NCBI GenBank assembly: GCA_012295275.1
Contig: CM022671.1
Coordinates: 9,723,212-9,783,211, forward strand
Direction of reading: 5' to 3'
DNA length: 60,000 nt
DNA from: Chrysomallon squamiferum
Taxonomy: Eukaryota > Mollusca > Gastropoda > Neomphalida > Peltospiridae
The notes beneath the pieces were generated by a model, which was not told where the DNA came from, ran no database searches, and worked only from the letters and a program-made list of their open reading frames with translations. This document shows, in pieces, positions 40,393 through 50,635 of this stretch (within the stretch, counting starts at the first letter, position 1; each line of letters starts with the position of its first letter). The position numbers were made by a program, and so were the translations under genes.

Positions 40393-40518
40393 CCTGTTTA
40401 TTTATTTATGTATTACTTTTATTGTTCTTTGTTTTAAAATGAATTTATTTATTATCAATAGCAGCAATAACTTTGTGAAAAGTTCATCCATTTCATTTTA
40501 TTTTAAGTTTTTCTTCAG

Positions 40519-40619
40519 GTTGTTAAGAGATACAATGTTGTCAAAGGTGATGACTTTCCAACATCTGATAACAGTGACAACAGACCCTCCTTCCCAGATA
40601 GGAAAAAAATATTAATATT
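40519..40619 (+). CDS. exon-like open frame running into the assembly gap
   Basis: Plus-strand acceptor TTTTTCTTCAG then VVKRYNVVKGDDFPTSDNSD and NRPSFPDR before an A-rich stretch and the gap. It is open to the gap. No GT donor is visible before the gap, so the 3' end is unknown. Family not recognised. Confidence 0.4.
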
Positions 40620-40819
40620 NNNNNNNNNNNNNNNNNNNNNNNNNNNNNNNNNNNNNNNNNNNNNNNNNNNNNNNNNNNNNNNNNNNNNNNNNNNNNNNNN
40701 NNNNNNNNNNNNNNNNNNNNNNNNNNNNNNNNNNNNNNNNNNNNNNNNNNNNNNNNNNNNNNNNNNNNNNNNNNNNNNNNNNNNNNNNNNNNNNNNNNNN
40801 NNNNNNNNNNNNNNNNNNN
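40620..40819. other. assembly gap of 200 N
   Basis: A round-number run of N, usually a gap of unknown size. It splits what may be one plus-strand gene fragment and lies within the inverted duplications, a likely place for assembly failure. Confidence 0.99.
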
Positions 40820-40887
40820 CCACCAGCACAAACTTTGGATCCACCATTTCAGAGGATTTTTCTTGACCAGCTTGGAAGACCTTTCAG
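40820..40887 (+). CDS. exon-like open frame leaving the assembly gap
   Basis: The frame PPAQTLDPPFQRIFLDQLGR then PF ends at donor CTTTCAG/GTAACT in phase 2. It joins in phase to the piece at 41592 (S-TRQVSL). Start unknown because of the gap. Family not recognised. Confidence 0.4.
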
Positions 40888-41591
40888 GTAACTCAGATAC
40901 AAGACAGATCAGTAGATTTTATACTTATGTGGTTTGCTTGAAATTTTAAAATGTTTTTATTTATATTTTTGTGTGGAGAGAGGAAGAATAATATACATAA
41001 ATTAGCTGATGAACTGAATGATATTCACAGATAATGTTTATTTTTTATGACTTTATGCAGCTGTCATTTAACGTTATAAATTTTTATTGTTTTTTTCTTA
41101 AATATAACAATAAGATCTGTAGGTATAAAGGACTTTTCTGTGATTTTAATTAATTATATCAACCCATTTTAAAATGTTAGCAGTTAAATATTTGTAATTA
41201 ATTGGAATTCTCTTGATCTTTTGGGACTAAAAGATTATTATTGCAGATAAATTTAATGTTGTAGCCAGATTATTAACTTCTTTTCTTAATCGTCTAAAAT
41301 TAGATGTCTAGAATCAATTCTAAGTGTTCCAAAAACATAATGTAGCTTGTAATCAAAATGACTGAATTCACATACCTAGTGCAGAATGACATTACCATTT
41401 CGTTATTAGAACTGAAAAGCATTGGTATATATTAATAAACTAATAAATGACAGAATATATCAATTAGTTATTTAACTAAAATGCCTGACATTTTTTATAT
41501 GATTCAATTTCAAGTCTGTGTCAGATTTTGTATTATTTTTAAAGACTTGGACAAAGACAGAGTTCGTCAGATCTCACTCTCTCCCTTACAG

Positions 41592-41664
41592 TACAAGGCA
41601 GGTCAGTCTGCAGATTCAGAAGAGTATTCACAATTTTATGGATTTCAGCTCTGAGAAGTATTAG
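41592..41664 (+). CDS. putative terminal exon after the gap
   Basis: The acceptor TCTCCCTTACAG is followed, in the phase left by the donor at 40887, by STRQVSLQIQKSIHNFMDF, SSEKY and TAG (41662-41664). Three pieces (40519, 40820, 41592) thus make a plausible short plus-strand gene 3' end, although each is brief and another frame is also open here. Confidence 0.35.
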
Positions 41665-41769
41665 TATGGTGTTGGTATTATTATTATTATTATTACATTT
41701 TCATGTTATGTTGTATCATAAAGAAATATTTTCAGTTATTTTTATGAATTTAGATATAAAAGAAAATGT

Positions 41770-42680
41770 AGTTTTTTTAAAGTTGACCAAAATGTAAAAT
41801 TTGTAATTATACTTTTTCATAGACCTGTATTTTTGTTTAAATTATTTGTTATTTATTATTAAAATCTATTACAATAAGAGACAGATGATGTTTATTTATA
41901 ATAAGTTCTTTCTAACATTACAGACAATTAAACACAATGGAAAAATAGTTATTATTTCTATTAAATTTTATTATCTACAGGAAAGACATGATTCTGGAAT
42001 CAGCTTCAGTTATAAAAACATGGAGAAGAATATAAAGGTTACTTCAAACAGCTGAGAAATCTACTGATATAGACCAATATGGATTTTTCTTTACAAAGCA
42101 GTTTCCAGACAGAGATGTTGTTGACAATATACGTCAGTGCTGATTGGTTGTTCTCCAATAGTTAACAGTGGATGATTCTTCGTTTTATCAGGAAGACAAT
42201 AAAACAACTTCCACTATAATGACTAAGGGCACTGCAAAAGCTCTATGCAGTTCTACATTACAAATTAGTGCAGAAGAAATGAAAAGATGTGGAGCAATGT
42301 TATTTACAGATAGACAACAGGCAGGTTCCAGCTTAATGCTGTTTTCATAAAGAATATTAGCAAATTTAGAGCAGCTGTAAGTGATTTAAAGGAATGGAGA
42401 GATGATTGACAGAGATATGAGACTGACTGTCTGATGGGAGGTTAACAGGTAAATAGATAAACAGGAAGATATAGAAAGAATGAAAGAGATATTGATAGAC
42501 TAATAGACAGTTAGATCAGTAGAAGTTAACAAATGAATTCATTTATGTAGATGAATTTAGGCAGATAGCCAAACATGACAATGTCTGTCTATCTATTCTT
42601 TGTATTCTTCTTTCTGTCATGTATGTGTGTTTGCCAAACTGAGAGTGTAGACATACAGATATATACATAAATCAGACAGG
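41770..42680. repeat. inverted-repeat arm 3, right
   Basis: Inverse copy of 34160-35010 (see that entry). It contains the second copies of both exon-like fragments. Confidence 0.85.
42195..42350 (+). pseudogene. duplicated exon-like fragment, right copy
   Basis: The frame KTTSTIMTKGTAKALCSSTL then QISAEEMKRCGAMLFTDRQQ and AGSSLMLFS ends at TAA 42348-42350, the same stop as the left copy at 34416-34566. It is open for 60 codons from 42168. Family unknown. Confidence 0.45.
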
Positions 42681-42903
42681 TTGTAATGCAGGCAGAGTTA
42701 GTTATGTATGTAGATAGTTTGACAGGGAATTAGATATATGATTGATGGATGGTTATTGATTTATTGTAATGTGGGTAGGTAGATAAACTGATAGGTCTGT
42801 AGGTCAGTAGTTGAGTAGGTTGATATGTAGATATATGTAGATAGTTATGTAGCAGACAGAGAGATATGTGTAGGAAAGTATGGATGGTAATGTGGAAGAC
42901 TGA

Positions 42904-42940
<37 letters not shown>

Positions 42941-43224
42941 GGTATGCATAAGTTGGAGCAGGGAATAATATATCGAAGTTCTGTTGAAAGGCTCATGTAC
43001 AGCATGAACGAAGCTGACAGACTACAAAGAAACTGGCCACAGAGAAATTTACAAACTTGAAATATGTCAGTTTAAGAAAAGCAAAACTCTACTCTAGTAC
43101 TTTTGGACAATTGCCTTTGTTGATGTCACTGACTCAGCTAGCTACCATTAATTTAGATGGGTTGAGAATGGCTGGTACAGATACAGTAAAAGCCATTTCT
43201 GATCAGTAGTAGCCATTTGATTCA
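42681..43224. other. GATA/TA-rich spacer with a weak exon-like piece
   Basis: (TA)n lies at about 42904-42930. A plus-strand frame near 42976-43060 reads SSVERLMYSMNEADRLQRNW but has no clear splice sites. Nothing firm is called. Confidence 0.4.
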
Positions 43225-44026
43225 ATAAAGGTAACCGTTACCGATTTTAATTTTGTAAATGTTTTTTAATAATTACATATATATCTATATAAATAGATAG
43301 ATAGATAGATCTACATCTCTCTTACTCTGTCTCTGATTCTCTTTCTGCCTTTTATAATTAATTTTGTAATTTTAGCTTTACATATATTTATATTCCTGAG
43401 AGTGAGTGAGTGTGTGTGTATCAGCAATAGTGTTAATTGCTACTACTCAGATACTTGTGTGTGTGTGTATGTCAGCAATAGTGATAATTGCTGCTCTGAT
43501 AATTGTGTGTGTTTGTGAGTGCTTGTGAGTGTATCAGCAATAGTGATAATTGCTACTCAGATAATAGTGTGTGTGTGTATATCAGCAATAGTGATACTTG
43601 CTACTCAGATAAAGGTGTGTGTGTATCAGCAATAGTGATAATTGCTACTCAGATAATAAATAGTGTGTGTGTGTTTGTATGTGTATCAGCAATAGTGATA
43701 ATAGCTACTGCTCAGACTATAGTGTGTGTGTGTGTATATATCAGCAATAGTACTGAGATTATAATGTGTGTATGTCTGTGTGAATGTATGAGCAATAGTG
43801 ATAATTGCTACTCAGATAATAGTGTATGTGTGTATCAGCAATAGTGATAATTGCTACTCAGATAATACTGTGTGTGTGTTTGTATGTGTATCAGCAATAG
43901 TGATAATAGCTACTGCTCAGATTATAGTGTGTGTGTGTGTGTGTATATCAGCAATAGTACTGAGATTATAATGTGTGTATGTGTGTGTGAATGTATCAGC
44001 AATAGTGATAATTGCTACTCAGATAA

Positions 44027-44079
<53 letters not shown>

Positions 44080-44110
44080 TGATAGTACTCAGATAATAGT
44101 GTGTATGTGT
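43225..44110. repeat. inverted-repeat arm 4, right
   Basis: Inverse copy of 27240-27880: GGTAACCGTTACCGATTTTA, AATTTTGTAATTTTAGCTTT, TATATTTATATTCCTGAGAG and the hairpin minisatellite. The arm is longer here because the minisatellite has expanded. Confidence 0.85.
43400..44110 (+). repeat. GT-rich minisatellite with a hairpin core (right copy)
   Basis: About fifteen units of (GT)n, TATCAGCAATAGTGATAATT and GCTACTCAGATAATAGTG. Each typical unit contains the inverted repeat AGCAATAGTGATAATTGCT. A long pure (GT)n run is at 44028-44076. One further unit lies beyond the Mutator-like insertion at about 44930-45020, so that insertion split this array. Confidence 0.92.
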
Positions 44111-44194
44111 GAGTATGGTGTCGTCCCATCTTGTTGAATCCCCATTTTGTAAAAAATTAATACAGAAATAACAACCTGACCCTACCTCGCTGCT

Positions 44195-44714
44195 GAATGG
44201 GTTAATCCAATGCGGACGAGAGACAAAATCACGCCCAAGCAACAGATCTACAATGATGAGATTGCCCACCAAGACGACAACAATGTTCCTGCCTTGCCTA
44301 CCTTCCACAGTGTGAAGAGCACCTTGTACCGTCATCATAAAACCACCATCCCTGTCCTCCCAGCCTTGACAGGACATTCTCCTCTTGCCCTGGTTTGTGG
44401 AACCAGTTTTACATTGTGCATGGATTCTTTGGTTCCCTCTTGTGTTTGCATTGTTGCTGGGTTCTATTCAAGGCTCAACAGAGCTCTACCCCATCAGCAC
44501 CCCAACATCTACAAGTTTGTAGACCTCATCCAAGGAATCGAGAAGGCATAGCAGGCCAAAAGGATTCAGATCCAGTTTGGAGGTGCTGGGACATCTCAAG
44601 AGACAGTTGTAGGCTGGAGCCAAGACACTTCTCCAGTACCTCGATGCAGTTGGACACCTCATGAAACTTAAACTTCGTGTATCTGAGCACAGTATCCCTG
44701 AATATAGTGCTTGA
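44195..44714 (+). pseudogene. Mutator-like (MULE) transposase pseudogene, internally deleted
   Basis: The plus-strand frame MRTRDKITPKQQIYNDE...VPALPTFHSVKSTLYRHH then KTTIPVLPAL matches the region before the DDE domain of Mutator-like/FLYWCH-type transposases as I recall them (Y-R-x-R, xPxLP). The sequence then jumps to a short HGFFGSL remnant and to SRLNRALPHQHPNIYKFVDL, the C-terminal WHxxLNxxLxxxHPNIYKF block. A TAG is at 44549-44551 (expected CAG). After it the frame continues AKRIQIQFGGAGTSQE and shifts to LLQYLDAVGHLMKLKL. Most of the catalytic domain is missing. GC content is clearly above the surroundings, which marks it as an insertion into the GT minisatellite. Confidence 0.75.
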
Positions 44715-45246
44715 ACTTTGAATAATACTATCTCTCAGTATAGAGCTTGAATATTAAATACACAAATACACAAATTCAACTTGTTTTGTTATTCCTCTGT
44801 GGCCAGTAAATGGGATTCAACAGGATGGGATGACACTCAACCCTGTAGCCTAGTCCATTGTTTTATTTGAGGTACCGTGAATGGGATTAGTGATTTATTT
44901 ATGACTTCGATAAGATGGGATAGAACCGTGTGTGTGTGTGAGTGAGTGTATGTGTATCAGCAATAGTGGTAATTGCTACTACTCAGATAGTAGTGTGCAT
45001 GTAGTGTGTGTGTGTGTGTTAAGAAATATAATAAATTATTTTTATATTTGTCAGTAAAAAAATGCAAATTTTTATAAAATTAAATTAGATTTTAATACAA
45101 TTAAATTAGATTTTAATACAAAATAATTAGCACCAAAAACATCAGCAGCAATACGTAATGTGGTTGTGATAGCAGAAACTATGATGTAGTAATAGTTGCA
45201 AAAGCATCAGCAGTAGTAATAAATAAATAAATAAATAAATAAATAG

Positions 45247-45298
45247 TCTAAACCTAAACCTTACCCTAGTCCTAACCCTAACTCTAACCTAAGCTAAT
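45247..45298 (-). repeat. interstitial telomere-like tract, right
   Basis: CCCTAA-type degenerate repeats (CTAAACCTAAACCTTACCCT, AGTCCTAACCCTAACTCTAA) mirroring 40319-40392. Confidence 0.85.
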
Positions 45299-45415
45299 CC
45301 AATGGTAAAAATAAGAAAAACAAAGGAATACTAAATAAAAGGGTTTATTATTGTTATTATTGTTGTTGTGTTGTTTTCTTTTTAAATTATTTATATAAAT
45401 TAAATTAATTTTAAG

Positions 45416-45522
45416 TCTCCCTCAAGAAGTCAGGGGAGAGAATTGAATCATCTTGTAGTTGTCTCCCTTCAGCTGCAGACAGCTTCCTGATTAAACTGAC
45501 TGGATTGGGACGACATCCTGGT
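45416..45522 (+). CDS. unidentified gene, right copy, exon A
   Basis: Acceptor TTAATTTTAAG, donor CCTG/GTAAAC. The frame is open: SLKKSGERIESSCSCLPSA then ADSFLIKLTGLGRHP. The first part differs from the left copy through compensating indels; the second half is nearly the same. It joins in phase to exon B at 45617. Confidence 0.55.
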
Positions 45523-45616
45523 AAACAGTTTGAGTTATTTTTTATTTTACCATTTATATGGTTCATATTTATTGAAATTTGTAATTTCATTTATTTATTT
45601 ATTTATCTTCCTCTAG

Positions 45617-45706
45617 GAATGCTGGGTAATTTGATGCGCTGTCCAGCCATTCTCGCAGATAAAGGAAACGGTCAACTTCTGACTGTAGCCATGTTGAAAG
45701 GTCATG
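45617..45706 (+). CDS. unidentified gene, right copy, exon B (27-bp deletion)
   Basis: Acceptor TTATCTTCCTCTAG, donor CATG/GTGAGT. It reads GMLGNLMRCPAILADKGNGQ then LLTVAMLKGH. Nine codons present in the left copy are missing but the frame is kept. It joins in phase to exon C at 46083. Confidence 0.55.
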
Positions 45707-45778
45707 GTGAGTGATTATATAGTATGTAGTAGTGCGGTAATAACAGTTCACAGCTATCTGTTTATCTTTCTATGTTAT

Positions 45779-45960
45779 TTATCTGTAATAATAAACATCA
45801 TATTCTCTAGGTATCTATCTGTAATAATAAACAAGACATTCTCTATGTATCTATCTGTAATAATAAACATCACATTCTCTATGTATCTAATTGTAATAAT
45901 AAACAAGACATTCTCTATGTATCTATCTGTAATAATAAACGTCACATTCTTCTTATTTAT
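45779..45960 (+). repeat. 36-bp minisatellite in intron B-C, five copies
   Basis: CTGTAATAATAAAC units start at 45783, 45819, 45855, 45891 and 45927, exactly 36 bp apart, alternating AACAAGACATT and AACATCACATT variants. The left arm has a single copy near 39778-39812. An open frame with a 12-residue repeat runs through it only because 36 is a multiple of 3. Confidence 0.92.
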
Positions 45961-46082
45961 GAATATTTTTATCTTGTTGTCTTTCCCACTTGATAATTCA
46001 GTATGTTCATCTCTCTCACTCTCTCTCTGTTATAATACTGTAGAAGAGAAGAGAAAGCGATGAAAGTATATCGAATTTCTAG

Positions 46083-46168
46083 ACTCCAAGGAGTGTATTC
46101 TGACTGTTGATGAATGGAATAGTATCACTGGGGCCAAGAAAGATGGAGAAGTACCTATGTGGCTTCAG
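46083..46168 (+). CDS. unidentified gene, right copy, exon C
   Basis: Acceptor TATCGAATTTCTAG, 86 bp, donor CAG/GTAATA. With the G carried from exon B it reads DSKECILTV then DEWNSITGAKKDGEVPMWLQ and ends in phase 0, the phase expected by exon D of the left copy. Exons D and E were not found downstream; a non-LTR element lies there instead. Confidence 0.6.
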
Positions 46169-46224
46169 GTAATAAACAAATTATATGTAAGTGTTGTATT
46201 GTGTGTATGAAGATTTTGGTTTTT

Positions 46225-46231
<7 letters not shown>

Positions 46232-46275
<44 letters not shown>
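46232..46275. repeat. (GT)n microsatellite
   Basis: A pure GT run shortly after exon C. Other pure GT/CA runs lie at 51194-51238 and 52182-52229. Confidence 0.95.
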
Positions 46276-46279
<4 letters not shown>

Positions 46280-46489
46280 CATACATGTGCATGTGTAATT
46301 TTTGAATAAATAGTTTTAAAAAGTTATTATTATAACTCTATTATTTTTATTAACTTTATTTTCTTTACAAATACATACACAGATTCTATTATAAGAAACA
46401 AACACATACACAGATCTACAAATGTATTTTGTTTTAATAAAAATCTATGTATTTATAAATAAAAGAACAAGAATATAAAGTTAACAAAA

Positions 46490-47600
46490 GAATGTAGTTT
46501 CTGATGTGTGAAAGGGTTGATCAGGGCCTAGATCCTTGATGAGACGTTTGTTACTGAGAGTAGATTTTAACACAGTATTTTAGTATGTGTAGGTTTTTGT
46601 CTGTATTTCAAGTGTTGGTGTATGTTTTATTCTAACAAGAGACTGTCAGGCTGTGTGATGCTTGGTAAAAGTTTTTACAAGATGTGATTATTTTCTGTAT
46701 GTGGCATCCAAAGTTGGCTGATTTTCTTTGTTATTAAACGGTTATTTATTTTTTTTTTTTTTTTTTTACTTTGTTAGAGAGGAGGCATGCTGTCTAAGTG
46801 AAATCTTTATATCTCAGTTTTAAGCCAGTCATTCAAGTTGTTTAGGTATGTTTGTATTTGGTTGTTTCAGATCTGCCTGCACACCAGAAATCTATGAAAA
46901 CTGTAATTACTTTGTTTGATTTAGTGCAGTGTTTTGTTATTTATTTATTAAATTGTTGTTGTTTACGTGTTTGTTTAGGTGTGTGTCAAGGGTTTTACAA
47001 ATATGATATTAGTGTAACTGGTCTCCAGTTGATTGGTAGTGAAGTATCATTACTAACGTTTTTGACTATTTGTATTTTTCAAGTGTGGACTGATTTTATT
47101 TTTAGATTTTGTTTTTGATTTTATGTTGTCTTCTGTATTTATTTATTTCCAATAAGCTTAGTCCACCACTCAGTGGATATTTTGATAGTGCAGTTTTTGG
47201 TTTTAGGTTTGTGTTTAGAGACAGATGAGTCTATCATGTTGGTAAGTGAAGTGCAATGTATGTCAGTTTCGTTTGTGATTTTTACTTTAATATTTTTTAA
47301 TGCTTTATAGAATCCTTCCCAGTCTGCTTTGGTGAAATTTCATTTAGATGTAAATATTGAGTTGTTGGAGAAGGTTTTCTAGTTATAGTAATTTGTGAGT
47401 ATAGGGTGGTGGTCACAATTCAACTCATGTAGAACTTCTCATAGACTCAGTGCTGCAGTGTGTTTGCTGTTAGTGTTAAATCAGTGGTGAACTGGACACA
47501 CTGGTGAAGGTGAATGTAACATCATTAAGACAAACAAGAATGGAAAGACCTGTGTTAGGTGTTTATCATGTGAGAGATATATGTTGTGTTTGAAACCTTA
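46490..47600 (-). mobile_element. non-LTR (jockey/I-like) retrotransposon fragment, degenerate
   Basis: On the minus strand, in order: CDHHPILT (47401-47422, end of the endonuclease domain, SDHxPI-type), KADWEGFYKALKN (about 47300-47335), STEWWTKLIGNK (about 47148-47180), NWRPVTLISYL (about 47010-47060, the NYRPISLLS-type start of reverse transcriptase) and KVITVFIDF (about 46895). The spacing and order are those of the endonuclease-RT junction of jockey/I-type elements as I know them. Stops and frame changes are frequent. It may have replaced the downstream exons of the right gene copy. Confidence 0.75.
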
Positions 47601-48300
47601 TAATTGTTTTATTAAAAAATAAATAAATAAAAAATAGATGATCTGAAAATGATCTATGAAGAGATCTGTGTTTCCTTTCATGAACTTTTTTCCTAAATAC
47701 AGTTCAGTTCAGTTATTAATGGAATAAGATTTAAAATATTTAATCACATGTCTCTTTAAAAACACATTCCCTCCTTCCATCATAATGCAAAATCAAAAAC
47801 ATATCATATATATGTTGTTAAATAAAACATCAATTCCTTCTTTTTCTTATTAACATATATTACATATTATGCTTATTACAATCAATAAGTACTATTATAA
47901 TGTGTTTTTGTTATCATTGCTAATACTACTACTACTGATGCTGCTGCTGTTACTACTACTTTATTATTGTTGTTGTTAATTATTATAATTATTATTATTA
48001 TTATTTAATTTATTTTCATCATTATCATTATTATACATTATAATTATACAGACAAAGAGAGGTAGGTGAATGTAGACGTAGCTGTACAGACAGACAGAAA
48101 CAATATAAAATAGTTTTAAAATTTAAATGAAATAATGACAGAAGAATTTTATTTTTATATATAAATATGTTGATTGGAGTTTTGTTTGATTACATGGGAC
48201 TATGTACAAGTATATTTTAATTATCACAATATTCATTGAAATAACTAATTTACATAATAATAGAATGGTTTTGGTGTGTGTGTGTTTGTGGGGGTGTGAT
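47601..48300. other. AT-rich spacer
   Basis: It holds CTACTACT / ATTATT triplet runs near 47920-48010 and GTAGACAGACAG-type sequence. No gene seen. Confidence 0.6.
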
Positions 48301-48314
48301 TGTGTGTCTGTGTG

Positions 48315-48317
<3 letters not shown>

Positions 48318-48402
<85 letters not shown>
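48318..48402. repeat. (GA)n microsatellite, about 42 copies
   Basis: A pure GA run. Open frames of SL or RE repeats across it are artefacts. Confidence 0.98.
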
Positions 48403-48406
<4 letters not shown>

Positions 48407-48619
48407 GCAGGTGTATACATAGAAGACAGACAGCCAGATAGATTGATACATTGATACTCGGAGAGCAGGTTGACAAAGACATACACATACACACAACATA
48501 CTCAAATACATTGACAGCAGCATATACATGTAGATATAGAGATGAATACACTGATAGATAGATAAACAGAACTGACAATGAGATGGGTACAGGATAGTGT
48601 GCTTTGTTATGTTGAGACA

Positions 48620-48755
48620 GAAAGGATGACAGTAAGATGTACAAATGTATAACTGCAGAGATTCTCATGTAGACAAGCAGGTTTATAGAAAGGATGACAG
48701 TAACATGTACAAATGTATAACTGTAGAGATTCTCATGTAGACAAGCAGGTTTATA
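48620..48755 (+). repeat. 68-bp perfect-type tandem duplication
   Basis: GAAAGGATGACAGTAA...ATTCTCATGTAGACAAGCAG GTTTATA occurs twice, 68 bp apart, with only a few differences. A young local duplication. Confidence 0.9.
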
Positions 48756-50635
48756 GAAAGAGATTTTTACTGGACTTTTGAAACCAGATTTAAAAAATTA
48801 ATTTAAAAATGACAGTAAATTTACGAATAAATGATGCTGCATGGATACTGAAATATTTTTAATATTTTGATATATAGAATTGTAAAAAGAAATTACCTTG
48901 AAAGACTGGGTATATTGAAACATCTTTAGTATTCTTAGCTTTTAGGAATTATTTTACTATTAATATGTCATTGATAATCCAAACAAACAGCTTTCTATCC
49001 ACTGCTCTATCCCTATGTTCATTCATAATAATGTTATATCCAAAATGTCCTTATTGTGTCTCTCTACCAATCAATTTACTTGGCTACCAGTATGTCTGTC
49101 TATCTATCTATCTATGTATCTATCTATCTATAAAACACAGATATACCAACATAAGCACTCTAATCCACTTACTCAAGTACAAAAACCCATCCTCGCTCTC
49201 TAACACATGAACTTGCTAACACTTTCTTCCTCATAAACATATGCCTATCAGCTTAGCTCTCTATATATCTCTGTATCTGTCTGTATGCCTCTTATCTTAT
49301 GTCTTCCTCTCTGTCAGTCTATCTCACTAATTATATACCCTTCTCATTATAAACATCTCTCTGTATGTCTGTATCTATGTTTATCAAACTTCCAGTCTAT
49401 CTTTTCATCTTTCTCTCAAAAATACATACACACTCTTACACACACATTATACATATACACCCATTTTCTCTCAATAATAAGAAAACATATTAACACACAT
49501 ACATACATACATATCATATGTAACACTTAGCTAGATGAATGTGACAGTGTAGGAGGGAGACAGGCAAATGCAGATGGTCAAGGAAGGATGAAGTTGTCTT
49601 TGTTCTCCCTGTATTGGTCAGTTGTATTTGACAATATGTTAAGTTTTGACTAATTTACATCACTGTTAGTGTATATTAACAGACAGTCACATTTTGATGG
49701 ATTGTTCTCATTTACAATCATCTAAACATCTTTACACTTTACATCTTATTGAAACATAGAATATTTATTTGTCAAAATAGATTATTTTTCTGTTCTTATT
49801 ATCAATAGATTATTTTTCTGTTCTTATTATCATTATAACATAATTTATTTTATGTTTTTTTAATCTTTTCTATTTACTATTTACATTTTTTTGATATTGT
49901 CATTTTATTTTAAAGAGTAATTAGTGGTATTCAGAGGTTGTTAAATGTACAAATAGTGAGAGTGAGTATGTGAGATACTGATTTGTCTTCACAGACATCT
50001 TATAAAGTACACACAAACACACTCTATGGTGTCACACAGTTAGAACAAAATGTTTTATATATCAATATATCATCCTGTAATTAACCACATTTCTGCCCAT
50101 CCAACTACATGTGCTTCTATTCATTTATTCTTTCATTCATCCAGAATTTATAACATCCAGTGATTTATTCTATTTGGATATTATGTGAATGTATCATCCC
50201 TTCCATGATGTATAATCGCATATTTACTATTGCTGTAATACACATGGACATACATGTGCTCATATCCAGACAAATATACGTGTGCTTATATGCAGAAAAA
50301 ATATACAAACACACATAAACAGTCATGTTTTAAACTAATCACATATTCATATAGACAGCCATATACTCGCCAACAATAACTTGTATATACACATAATATG
50401 CAAACAGACTAACACACACACACACACACACATACACACTGTAGTTGACATATATCATTCAAAGACACTCTATGTATCTGTTCTTTCTGATTAACATACC
50501 ATCTCTTTCCATGTCTCTTTAAATTCCTGCCTTTTACAGTCAATTTTGGTATTACTTGCATACTACTGCTTTAGAGCCACGATGTAACTTTGTTATCTTA
50601 AGACTGAAACCAGTTATACCCTTTTATATAAATAT
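48756..50635. other. spacer with TATC/CA repeats
   Basis: It contains TATC-type tracts (49096-49130), ACATACAT tracts (49497-49510), a 27-bp duplication near 49772-49830 (ATTATTTTTCTGTTCTTATT) and (CA)n at 50413-50436. No gene seen. Confidence 0.6.

Larger units (their letters stand above)
39540..40400. repeat. inverted-repeat arm 2, left
   Basis: It matches 45240-46110 in inverse orientation with coordinate sums near 85600: telomere-like tract, exons A and B, the intron piece with AATAATAAACATCACATTCT, the GA tract edge, and the exon C start. Introns are conserved as well as exons, so the duplication was genomic. Confidence 0.9.
45240..46110. repeat. inverted-repeat arm 2, right
   Basis: Inverse copy of 39540-40400 (see that entry). 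Differences: a 36-bp minisatellite expansion in the intron, a nine-codon deletion in exon B, and an intact exon C acceptor. Confidence 0.9.

Noticed and set aside
40515-40847. Open frames spanning the N gap
   Set aside because: Made of unknown bases; no evidence of continuity.
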